Source: Sergeia podlipaevii
Lineage: Eukaryota; Euglenozoa; Kinetoplastea; Trypanosomatida; Trypanosomatidae
Direction: 5' to 3'
Length of the DNA stretch: 52,529 bases
Assembly: GCA_030849805.1 (NCBI GenBank)
Contig: JASANZ010002137.1
Coordinates: forward strand, 1 to 52,529
Within the stretch, counting starts at the first letter, position 1, and each line of letters starts with the position of its first letter. Under the pieces are notes generated by a model. It did no database searches. It had not been told where the DNA came from and was given only the letters and a program-made list of their open reading frames with translations. Shown piece after piece: positions 38,618 to 48,446 of this stretch. Position numbers and translations under genes: made by a program.

Positions 38618-41600
38618 ATGTCATCGCTAATTCCTGTTTCCAAAGATACTTCTTCTAGCCGCGGCTCGTCTAGCAGTGGTACCACCGCCAACCAGAGCCC
38701 CGCAACCTACAAAGGCGGCACCACTGCAGGTGCATGTGCACACAAAAGCAGTAACACTAATGCTATGTATACTCACAGCAACCCCGATAGCATAGGCATG
38801 TCTAGCGCTGGACCAACGACAGAACCCCAAAAAGCTCAGCAGCGGGGTACGACGAGCACCGCTGCGTCTGTGCGCGTGAATGGTCCCCCAGCCACCGTTG
38901 CTGCTGCTTCTGCTCCGACGGCGCCACACTCCACACCTCCGCTGGCACCCTCTTCTCCACCAGTGTCAGCGGGTACGAGCAACAGTAGCAGCAGCAATGG
39001 CTGTGTGCGGTGGTGCATGAATGTTGCTCTTCAGTCTTTCACAGGAGAGCCGTGGGCGGTGGCGCTGCTTCCGATAGAGGAGGTTTCACCCACGCGGAGG
39101 CGGTCCCTCAACTGGAACGCTAGTATAGCCAGTGATGGCGGTCACATTTCCCCACTGCTGCCGGCGGCTACGACGACGACAGGCACCAAGGCAGCTGCTG
39201 CTGTGGCTGCTGCTGTAGCTGCCGCCGCAGCTGCCGCCTCTGCTGAAAGCTCACTCACTAGTCTGGATGGCATCATGGATGCTCAGCGCAGGCTCTCACA
39301 TGGAGCCAGAGGAAGCAGCGGCGGGACGGGAACATCGGCAGGAGGTGGCGGTTGTGACGCCCTTGGTCGACACAACGCTCCCAACTCTCCTTCTCTTCCT
39401 CCAATTGGTGGTAGCGGTGGTGGAGGCATGTTTGCAAGTGGGTTGCAGCTCGTTCCCATTGACTACAGCAAGGAGGAGACTATTATGACTCATCCCCTTG
39501 ATGGCGCCTTTTCTTATGATCCGCACCAAGAGGATGTAGTGATGCTGCAGCGCTGTGTGCAATCTATCAACGAACCCATGGTGACGTTGAACAGCGACGA
39601 TTTGTTATGCCGCTTTACAAACATTGAGTTTGCGCCGGTTACCAGTGACAGCGCAGGTGAAGATGGGGATGACATGCAACAGCAACAACAGCCGGACGGA
39701 CAGGTTCATTACCACCTGCGCACACCACTGGAAGGAATGCTGAATTCTACGCTTCATCCAGCGGTGGACGCTGTCATAGACCACTGTGTGAACGCGGTAG
39801 TGCTCGTGTATGGCGCCACACAAGAAATGAAACAGATGGGTCTCATTGGCACTCCAGAGGAATGCGGTCTGCTCCCCCACGGTATTCGCATGTTTATGGA
39901 CCGGTACGTTGAACGCCATGAGAAGCAGCAGACTGTCCAATCCTCTTCCGGAAATGCAGGCAGTAACTGTGGCAGCGCTCAAGGGCATTTACAAGGGCGG
40001 GGTCAGTCTGCTGGCAGTATTAGCTCTTCCGCGTCAACACCCCCGGCGACAGGGAGCCGTTCACTAGCCGCTCCGGCACAGGGGGAATCGCAGAACAACA
40101 GTAATGGTACGCCGTGTGTTGAGGATGTCTCGGCGTATTATGTGCCAGGCGAGGATGGAAGCTGCTCAACGGGAGGCAAAAGCACGGGCAATGGACAGCC
40201 AGCGACCTTCCAGTTCCCCGCGATTGGTTCAGTCAATCATCAGTTTGCGCGCGTTGAGGCGACTTTTGTTGCCTTTGACTCTACGAGTGTTGTGGATCTT
40301 CTCGATCTCAGCAATAAGCACGTCGAGCTCGCCCTGCAGCTTGGCCCTCCGCCAACCCCATCGGTCTTTGAGGAGTCCTCTTCACCCGACGAGGGCATCT
40401 CCCACAGACGCAACTCATCTAGCGGAAGCAGCTCCGGTACTACAACGACGGACGCCTTTGTGCTCAACGCACGCGCCATGCCGGCGGAGGGAACGAACGA
40501 GGCACTTTCCGCACTCGACGTGGGTCTTGAGAACCTTTCTCATGCGCTTGAGATGGCCATGCTTCCCTCTGAGTCTGGCTCCTCACTGCTTTTCTCACTC
40601 ACAGCATACACCGACACATGCCGCTGTGCCACGTTTCACGTGTTATGCCTTGCGGAAGATCCTGCGGCGCAAACGTGGCTCGCCTCCACAGCCCTTGCGC
40701 GTAGTCAAGCAATCCCTATTGGAGAAGAGCAGAGCTGGGCTTCCATCCAGAACACTCCAATGCCCCCACCGCTTCATCATCACGCAGCCACCATGCTAGT
40801 CCCGGCTTTATGCTTTGGCAACGTCTTTACCTCTGTGCTTATATGCGTCTACAACTCTATCACTGCGCTGGCACGGCTTAACAGGGACTTGACTTTCGCT
40901 GTGACTGGCCACCGCATGCGAACGATTCCGCGTGTGACGATGGTGTCGTCTCGATGCAGCACGCGCCGCTTGCCACCTGGATGGGAAGAGCACTTCACTG
41001 ACGACGGCCGCAGGTACTACATCGACACTACCACTCACGTAACGACCTGGGAGGACCCGCGTATTACCCTCCAGCAACAGCAGCAGCAACAACAGCTTCA
41101 GCACACCCGCAGTAGTGCCGGCAGTGGCGGAACTGCATCACGCTTGAGCAACGCAAGCGCGACGGGGGCTGCCGCGGCTCTTCACCGTCCTAGCCGGATC
41201 GGTCTCGGCGACGATGACGTGGATTTTCTAGCGGCTGAACTGAATGTCAAGTCTCCCACTGGACAGTCTATTCCACCGGTCTTACTGAACACGTCCGCGC
41301 CAGACATTGGCATCGTCGTGATCGACACCAAATGCCACCCCCGCGTTGTGCTGAACTCTCAGAACAGTGAGTTTGTCTTGCAGTACGCACAGGAACAAGA
41401 GAGGTTGAAGAAATTGCAGCTGGAACAGCAGCACCGTGAGGCCCTTCAGCTCGCCGCCGAGCTCAAGCAACAGCAGCATGAGCACGAGGAACACGTGAAG
41501 TTCCTTCAGCAACAGCAGAGAAAGGAGTGTGACGGCGATCTCGAGAGCAACAATGGCGGTGCCAGTATGCCCGTTGGACCGGCGCGCAGCTGCTCTGGGG

Positions 41601-42880
41601 ATGTCTCTAGCAGCACTGGTGCCACCGCGATGAGCACATCAGCGCAGGCTCTGTCAGGCGGTGACAGCGGGACCAGTGGTACAGGGTTGGCTTTAACCAA
41701 TACGATATGCGCCGCGGGCAACGATGACGCCATCCCTGACGTGAGCCAGCAAGAGGCTGAGGCACAGGAGAGGGCTGAACATAATGGGGGCGATTCTGTC
41801 GCCAATATGACTGCTGCTTTTCATCAAAATTCCAGCGATAGCGACGACTCTTCAGATGACGAGGGCGGGTTGGGTGGCGTTTGCCGCTCTGTATCTTCCA
41901 TGGAAGACGACTTTGATACGGGCAGCCCACATATTCCTGGGATAGACATGATCATCAACACAGCCCGCTTCTACTCTAACGCCATGCAGGAGCAAATTGC
42001 CATTCCTTCATCTCCGCCCTGCGGTACTTCCGTGGCGGGTCGTGTGTCGTGCGATGCCGACCCGAGCCCCACGTCTACCCCTTCAGTTGTCGTGTCCCCT
42101 GTTACGATACCGCCAGAAACTCAGGACTTGGAGTCTCTTGTGGAGGAGTTCAGTCAGTTTTTTAAGCAAGCGTATAAAGATACGCAGCGGATCAAGTTAC
42201 TAGAAGCAGAGCTGGCCACACTCAAGGAGGGTGCCACGCCTGCACCTTCTCCAGTGATGGATCGCAACACGTTGCTACGCGGTTGCCTGACTGCAGCAGA
42301 GCCACAGTCACCGCTGTTCACTTCCCCGCAACGCGCGCGTAGCGGCAAGCGCTTTAGTCAGCTGCTCAGGCGTCGTAGTGGCCAGCGGCATGGTAGCTGG
42401 GGCCAACTTTGCGATGACGACGGCAGAGACAGAAAGGCTTCGTCGCCTTTCACGACCACCACAGCTACACTGCTGACTATGATGGAGAACATGCTTAATG
42501 AGGCTGGCAGTGACATAATTCAGAAGCGCATGCAGGAAGCCTTGGTTCGGAGTCAGGAGGTGGTTAGTAGGAAGCCCCCAAGATCCGCGGGGGCAGGAGC
42601 GACGCCAGCAGGTGACCTAGCTGTGGGTGGCCCTTCTTCCGCGAACGCGGCAACGGCGCTTCTGGAGGTGTGGGAGGCGATGGTTGGTCAGTCCCGTGAG
42701 GACGAGCGCAGTATGGTTGCGGAGCACAATCAACGAGTTGGGCAGCTGAAGGAAAAGCAGCGTGCCCTGCTTGAGGACTTCTTGAAGGAGCAGCAAGTGC
42801 CTCAGACTGCTGCGGTCGAGCAGCTACTTCAGCAGCAGTCAGAGCTCTTTAATAAAGCTCTTGTGAATGACGCGCCTTGA
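38618..42880 (+). CDS. WW-domain protein with long low-complexity regions
   Basis: A 1,420-residue protein. Residues 1-300 are Ser/Ala/Gly-rich with a long Ala run (about residues 188-208). An ordered but unrecognised region follows (WCMNVALQSFTGEPWAVALL; PIDYSKEETIMTHPLDGAF; LEGMLNSTLHPAVDAVIDHC; AVVLVYGATQEMKQMG). A single canonical WW domain lies at about 785-818: LPPGWEEHFTDDGRRYYID with W789, and the second Trp W811 in TTWEDP. It is followed directly by a Gln run and then a Gln/Glu/Leu coiled coil (about 930-975). The last 150 residues contain further helical segments (DLESLVEEFSQFFKQAYKD; KEKQRALLEDFLKEQQ). WW domains bind proline-rich ligands. Nothing else points to a specific function. 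ATG 38618 is chosen because the upstream extension is poly-Lys AT-rich DNA lacking codon bias. Confidence 0.82.
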   Translation: MSSLIPVSKDTSSSRGSSSSGTTANQSPATYKGGTTAGACAHKSSNTNAMYTHSNPDSIGMSSAGPTTEPQKAQQRGTTSTAASVRVNGPPATVAAASAPTAPHSTPPLAPSSPPVSAGTSNSSSSNGCVRWCMNVALQSFTGEPWAVALLPIEEVSPTRRRSLNWNASIASDGGHISPLLPAATTTTGTKAAAAVAAAVAAAAAAASAESSLTSLDGIMDAQRRLSHGARGSSGGTGTSAGGGGCDALGRHNAPNSPSLPPIGGSGGGGMFASGLQLVPIDYSKEETIMTHPLDGAFSYDPHQEDVVMLQRCVQSINEPMVTLNSDDLLCRFTNIEFAPVTSDSAGEDGDDMQQQQQPDGQVHYHLRTPLEGMLNSTLHPAVDAVIDHCVNAVVLVYGATQEMKQMGLIGTPEECGLLPHGIRMFMDRYVERHEKQQTVQSSSGNAGSNCGSAQGHLQGRGQSAGSISSSASTPPATGSRSLAAPAQGESQNNSNGTPCVEDVSAYYVPGEDGSCSTGGKSTGNGQPATFQFPAIGSVNHQFARVEATFVAFDSTSVVDLLDLSNKHVELALQLGPPPTPSVFEESSSPDEGISHRRNSSSGSSSGTTTTDAFVLNARAMPAEGTNEALSALDVGLENLSHALEMAMLPSESGSSLLFSLTAYTDTCRCATFHVLCLAEDPAAQTWLASTALARSQAIPIGEEQSWASIQNTPMPPPLHHHAATMLVPALCFGNVFTSVLICVYNSITALARLNRDLTFAVTGHRMRTIPRVTMVSSRCSTRRLPPGWEEHFTDDGRRYYIDTTTHVTTWEDPRITLQQQQQQQQLQHTRSSAGSGGTASRLSNASATGAAAALHRPSRIGLGDDDVDFLAAELNVKSPTGQSIPPVLLNTSAPDIGIVVIDTKCHPRVVLNSQNSEFVLQYAQEQERLKKLQLEQQHREALQLAAELKQQQHEHEEHVKFLQQQQRKECDGDLESNNGGASMPVGPARSCSGDVSSSTGATAMSTSAQALSGGDSGTSGTGLALTNTICAAGNDDAIPDVSQQEAEAQERAEHNGGDSVANMTAAFHQNSSDSDDSSDDEGGLGGVCRSVSSMEDDFDTGSPHIPGIDMIINTARFYSNAMQEQIAIPSSPPCGTSVAGRVSCDADPSPTSTPSVVVSPVTIPPETQDLESLVEEFSQFFKQAYKDTQRIKLLEAELATLKEGATPAPSPVMDRNTLLRGCLTAAEPQSPLFTSPQRARSGKRFSQLLRRRSGQRHGSWGQLCDDDGRDRKASSPFTTTTATLLTMMENMLNEAGSDIIQKRMQEALVRSQEVVSRKPPRSAGAGATPAGDLAVGGPSSANAATALLEVWEAMVGQSREDERSMVAEHNQRVGQLKEKQRALLEDFLKEQQVPQTAAVEQLLQQQSELFNKALVNDAP

Positions 42881-45800
42881 TAAGGAAGAACAAGCGATGG
42901 TGCGTGTGTGTGTGTGTGTGTGGAGGTTGGGTGGTTGTGTGCTGTATATTTTGCGAGCGTATCCAGGGAACGACCGCTGCCGCCGCCGCCGCAGCAGCAG
43001 TAACAACAGAAAGAAAACAACAACAACAGAAAAAGATAGACGAGAAGAAGTAAGGCACAAGGGGGGAGGATATAGCACGTTTACAATTGGGTTACCAGAA
43101 CGATGTAGGTACGACTGTTTATATATTTATGGAGAGTTGACGAAAACGAAAAGGAAAAACAGTGCCAGTTTACTCGATGATGGGAATCTGCTTATATACG
43201 TGCGTAATATATATATACATATATATTTTTGTCTACTAGTATCTTACATGCTAGCGTTATTACTATTATTGTCGTTATATATGTACTTTTGGTTAGTTGG
43301 CTGGGCCGCAGTGCGTTTAGGTTTTATTTATTTATTTGCAGATGCCAAACAGCCTTGCATCTTAAATTTTTTTTTTTTCTCTCTTCTCTCTCTTTGCCCC
43401 TCCGTGCCACTTTTAATGGTGGCAGTGAGACTGAAAAGGCATAGGGAGAAAAGAAGGACATAGAGAGAGAGAGCAAATCCAGCATTTAAAATAAAAACAG
43501 TGAATAGGTTGTGTGTGTATCATTTTTTTTTTTTTTTTGGGGGTTTGTGAGATGCTTGCTGGCACAGTTATATATTGTTTTGTATCACTTATATTTGATT
43601 ACTCACTGAAGTTGGAAAGAATAGTATTTATAATAAAAACAGACGACAAAAAAAAGCAGACAGCGAAAGGAGGGAAATCAGTGAACATGCGCATTAGTAT
43701 AGTCAAGTGCTATGCTTTGTTTCTTTCTTCCCTTCTCTTTTTTTTTACAATCCGCGCTCACCTGCAAATGGAAAGAAGAAGAGGAAGAAAGAAATGTGCT
43801 TGACATCGTGAATATGAAAATACGAAAGAAAGGTAGAAGGTAAAAAGAATCTGGTAGTGCTTGCATGTGTGGGTGTGTGCGTGTATGTGTGTATGTGCTT
43901 GTACACACATACATATATATATATATTTCAAATTTGTGCAACGTATATACGAGGTGTTGCTGTGCGACATGTGTTCTTGCAGCTACTTTAAGTTTTTTTC
44001 CTTTTTTTTTTACAAACAGTAGAAATGCTGCTTGTTGTTGTATTGCTTTCAAAATTATTTAAAACCCGTCTATCCACTCAAGACAGCGACCTTTTCTCTC
44101 CCTTTTCTTTTGCTTTGTTTAGCAAGCAATACTGCTGATTTATTATTATTATTGTTATTATTATTATTATTATTATTGTTTGTTCCCTCGTTTATGCAAC
44201 TGTGATAAAGCAGCGCATGAAAGTACGTGCGAATACGCGCATATGTGTATGTATGTGTGTGCACATATATAAAAGGAGGATCTCCAATGAACAACTATTG
44301 CACATTTGACAGCGGAAGGCTGATGCACGTAGCATTTTTTTTTTTTTTTCGAGAGAAGAGAGGTGCATGAACGTGACACACAAAAAAAGCATGTTGTTTC
44401 TCTTTCTTTCCTCTTCCCTCTATCTTTCTCTTTTCTTATGTTTTCCTGCAAAGGTCACTGCAACATTGGTGTATATGATACTGAAGGTGAGATCATTGAC
44501 CGTGATGTTTTTTTTTTGTTATTCTTGTTTTCAGTTTTCTCATTATATGATCATGAACTGTGGTCATGACCTGTAGTGAACTGTGGTTTTCTTGTGCTAT
44601 ATATGGAGGTCAAAATCCTTGCTGCATTTTAAGAGAGAGAAAAGGATCCGCTGCATGAATTTTTTAATTATTGATCGTACGAACATATATATCTGCATAC
44701 AGTAAATCAAGTAAGACAAGAAGGACTTTTCTTTGGGAAGGTAATAGCTAGCTAGTAGCAGGGAAAGAGTATGCGAGAGTTCATTGAGCCATTGCTTTGT
44801 ACTTTTTTCTTTCTTTGAAAGGGGAGGAGGGGGGTGTTTGCCTCTACTCCGGCACAAAGCAGGTCGTTGTCTGTGCTTATCCTTTTCTTTCCCCTTCTCT
44901 CCTCTTTACTCCTCTCCCGCCTTATCCTATGTACGTGCTTGTCTGAAAGTAGTCTTTTTTTTTTTTTTTCTTTACTGTTACAAAGTGAGTGAGAGCGGAG
45001 AAAGCGGCAAGACAGGAAACTGAAATGAAGCAATAGCGATGTAAAAAGAAAAAAAAAAGAACAATGTACGTGTAGTGGTCGGAAGTGACTGTATGCATGT
45101 CGTTTCTTAGTAGCAGTCACATATACATTCACACGCACCCATGTACACATTAATGCACCGAGGGACAGGGAAAGGCGCCCAGGAATTTTTTTTTTCTTTT
45201 GCTGGAGCAATGTTGTAATTTTTCCTGCACAGCTTTCTTTACTTTTCTATGAAATTGTCTTTCTCTTGTTCTATATATCATAGGGAATTTCTCGATTGTT
45301 TTTTTTTAATGAGTCGCAAACTGGATCGGGTAATGGCTGCTTCATTTTGCTGGTAGTTGCCCTTTTGCTTTTTTGGCGTCAATCAGTTTTTTTTTATTGT
45401 CCTTTTGTTTTTGTCTTTTTTTTTTTAGCACATCGCACTTCTTCACTACCTTTTTTTTTTTACTGCGATAACTTTTTTTTCCTTTGTACCTAATTTTTTT
45501 TCTTTCTTTCGGATTCTTGCGCTTCTGTTTAGGACTAGAGTGCCTACTATATGTGCACAAGCACGTTTTCTTTCTTTTGGTGTGCCAATTGTCATCACCA
45601 CACATACACACAAACACTCCTAAGAAGCAAACAAGTTAATATATATATATTTACGGCTGAATGAGGCATTTGAAATTTGTATCGCATAAAGTTTTTTCCC
45701 CCTACTTTTTGGTTATTATTGTTTCTTTCCATTATTTTTGGTGATTTCCGTTTATATGTTTGTGTATTTAATGAACGCAATCTTCGAAGACTACATAACT

Positions 45801-46634
45801 TCTGTTTTTATTTCACAATTTCCCCTTTTTTGTGGCTTCCTTGCTTGTGCCTTTTTTTTTTATTGCTATTACTCACCCCACTACAAATAGAATATTTTAA
45901 ATTTTGAAATGTTGCTTTATTGGCTTGATACGTTTCGTTGTCACAAACAGGATGAATGGGAGAGGGGCACGCTTCTGATTGAAATACTTGTATATGGGTG
46001 GCATTAAAGAAAAAAAAATAATGAAACTATTTAAGTAGAGTGATCGGCAGATAATGCTATGTAAAGAGGGGGTTAGCTCGCGTGTGAGGACGTCTTTTTT
46101 TCTTTTCTTAGGTATCTTGAAAGCGTACCCTTTCCGATAACTTTTATTAAATATATTGTACGATGCTATAAAACACAATAAAAAAAGGCAAACTGCCCCG
46201 GTATGACGGCATAATGAGTTTCTGTTTATACATATATATATATTTATGCATACATGTGTACATATGCATTCACACGTGTATTGGTACTGCAGAGAAAAAA
46301 TGTTTGTTGATTTTTTTTTTTTGTTGACCGCATCAGCATTTCTATATATCTTCTCATTTCACCGTTTTTTAAATTGCTCCATTACAAGCACACGTGAGTG
46401 AGAGAGCAGCAGCAGCTTTTGAGCGCAAATACGATAAAGTACCGTATAAGGAAACTCACGCATTTTTTTTTTTGAGCTTTGTACTTTATCTGCAAAGGCT
46501 GAACTCTTCATATCAGTTGAAACACACAAGAAAGTAGGCGTGTAGCCTCGTTCAGAGCAACAGGGAAACAAAAATATCGATTTTCTCTTAATTCTTTTTG
46601 GGTATCGCCAAAAAAAGGAGAAAAAAGGATGTGA
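42881..46634 (+). other. Unusually long gene-free interval (3.75 kb)
   Basis: No reading frame on either strand has coding-like composition: all are Phe/Lys/Cys low complexity. Landmarks are a TG run (42903-42922), a TTA run with two interruptions (44139-44178), several TA runs (43208-43225, 43912-43925), long T tracts, and a short direct repeat TGAACTGTGGT at 44554 and 44577. I found no tRNA B-box-like or snoRNA-like arrangement by eye. It may hold long UTRs or an undetected RNA gene. Confidence 0.6.
44139..44178 (+). repeat. TTA microsatellite
   Basis: About 13 units of TTA/ATT with two G interruptions (TTG units). Low-complexity run in noncoding DNA. Confidence 0.85.
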
Positions 46635-47648
46635 ATGAGGTCAGTTATACAAGAAGTTGCTGTTTATAAAAGCGGCCAGCGCAAGCGGCCCCCGCTGCGT
46701 TACGAGGCTAATCTCATCAAGATGCCTCGCTTTCTCATCGATGCCTTTGAACGTAGTTGCTGTGATACAGAGTCTAGTGAGTTCATTGCCGCCTCGCGCG
46801 ACGTGAGTTTGGTGAAACTCCTTATTGTTGATGTGCTACGCTTCTTTGTTTCACGCACAACGGCGAACGGCATTGTCGGGCGTGGCGGAATGTTTGTGGT
46901 GTCGAACGCGCAGGCACGTAGCTTGCTGAGACCTCCAGGGGTCCCCGCTGAGCAGCCGTTGGCTGAGGGCCACAAATTCGCCTCTCTGTTGGACATTGGA
47001 GCCGGCGATGGTGGTGTAACGGCCCGCGTGGCGCCGTTGTTTGAGAAGGTTTACGCTACAGAATTCTCCGCCTCTATGCGGTGGCGTCTAAAGCGCCGTG
47101 GATACGAGGTACTCAACCACGAAGACCCTTTCCATTATTTCAGCACGAGCGCTCCCAGCAATGATGCAGACGCCACCACCACAACCACTAAAACGGGGAC
47201 ATCTGGCGAGGGCCGCCGTTTATTCGACGTGATTGCGTGTTTCAATGTCTTGGATCGAGCCGACAAGCCTTTGACACTCTTACGTGAGATGCGGGATTCA
47301 CTGAAGCCAGAGACAGGCCTTCTCCTTCTTGCTGTAGTGCTACCATGGTGCCCCTTTGTTGAGGACGGCGTGAGGCAGCAGGCCCCATTGGAGCAGCTGC
47401 CAATGACTGGCGGTGAGTGCTGCAAAGGTGCGTCCTACGAGGCATCACTGACGAAGTTGGTTGAAAACGTGCTTCTTCCATGCGGATTTGAGCTGGTTCG
47501 ATGGACGCGACTGCCGTATCTGTGCGAGGGCAATCTTCGCGTAGAGTATGCACTGCTGAACGATGCGGTGTTTATCTTGAGACGCAAGGAGGGATTTGTG
47601 GATGTGGCGCGGCTTTCCGATACTGTGGAGCCACTGCAGGCACACTAG
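46635..47648 (+). CDS. METTL9/DREV-like methyltransferase
   Basis: A 337-residue protein. The SAM-binding motif I is LLDIGAGDGGVTARV (DIGAGDGG at 120-127), followed by VYATEFSASMRWRLKRRGY, the family block FNVLDRADKPLTLLREMR (203-220), LLAVVLPWCPFVED (231-244), and the C-terminal signature TRLPYLCEGN (291-300) with NDAVFIL. These blocks match METTL9 (DREV) almost throughout. Human METTL9 is a protein histidine N1-methyltransferase acting on HxH motifs. Relative to METTL9 there is no obvious signal peptide and there is a Thr-rich insert at about 173-192. The start is ATG 46635, immediately preceded by a start-stop pair (ATG TGA at 46629-46634). Methylation of histidine here is inferred from the family. 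Confidence 0.9.
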   Translation: MRSVIQEVAVYKSGQRKRPPLRYEANLIKMPRFLIDAFERSCCDTESSEFIAASRDVSLVKLLIVDVLRFFVSRTTANGIVGRGGMFVVSNAQARSLLRPPGVPAEQPLAEGHKFASLLDIGAGDGGVTARVAPLFEKVYATEFSASMRWRLKRRGYEVLNHEDPFHYFSTSAPSNDADATTTTTKTGTSGEGRRLFDVIACFNVLDRADKPLTLLREMRDSLKPETGLLLLAVVLPWCPFVEDGVRQQAPLEQLPMTGGECCKGASYEASLTKLVENVLLPCGFELVRWTRLPYLCEGNLRVEYALLNDAVFILRRKEGFVDVARLSDTVEPLQAH

Positions 47649-48446
47649 AAAATGAGCGCAGATGCATATATATATATATGAAAAAAAAAAATAGATGGGA
47701 AGGTGAAGGGAGGGGAATCCATATTTGAAAAGGGCATGTGCGTGTCTGTGTCTCTGTGTGTGTGTGTGTGTGTTGGCTTGCAGCCTCTTCTTTCTCTCTT
47801 ATCTATTTGCCTCCCCTCTTCTCTTCAAGCAACTGCTTTGTTCAGTTTTTATGTATCATGCGTGCATGGTCTCCCTTCCACACGTATTCTCTGAGGAAAT
47901 GGGTCTCAGGAGCGACTTTTTTTTTTGAACAGTGACAATGCTGGCATTTTTTTTTTTTTAAATGCTATCCTTTCTCCATCTCCCTATTCAGCCCAGCTAA
48001 ATGTTGATTAAGTTGAAAATACGTATTCTTTATTTGGGAGTGCTGTTACTGATATTTACGTTTTTTTTTTTTTCCTTCTTTTGTTTTTCGCTGTAAACTT
48101 TAAATTGCGTTATGATCTCTCCTTTCCTTTTTAATTAAAGTTATATTTATTTGTTTTGTGTTTTGTCTTTTCTTTTTGCGTGTGCAGAGAGAAAACAAAA
48201 GCAAAAGTTTTTTTTTGTAGGGAGTCTTACTTTTTTTTTTGTTAAACACACATCAGCTGTTCTATTCTGACAAAGCTTTTGCAAGCATTAAGCGAAAGTT
48301 GCTTAGAACATATTTATTTTTTTAGGGATCTCAGTCTCTCTTTTTCTTTCTCTCTTTGAGTGATTAAAACAAAAATAAAGTAGCGAATTTTTAACCACTG
48401 CCACCACCATCACTAGGAATTTTCTTTCCATTTCGGTGTTATCAAC
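47649..48446 (+). other. Intergenic region
   Basis: No credible gene. TG run at 47755-47772, A and T tracts, and a pyrimidine tract before the RRM gene. Confidence 0.6.
48332..48360 (+). promoter_or_regulatory. Putative spliced-leader acceptor for the RRM gene
   Basis: Pyrimidine tract 48334-48357 ending in AG at 48359-48360, leaving an 86 nt leader before the ATG at 48447. An alternative AG lies further on near the AAAGTAG at about 48377-48383. Confidence 0.45.

Noticed and set aside
42867..43463. 198-codon plus-strand open frame after the WW gene
   Set aside because: It overlaps the end of the WW gene in another frame and consists of VCVCV and poly-Phe/Leu stretches typical of microsatellite DNA.
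44752..45210. 152-codon minus-strand frame in the gene-free interval
   Set aside because: Lys/Phe/Ser low complexity derived from T tracts, with no codon bias or recognisable motif.
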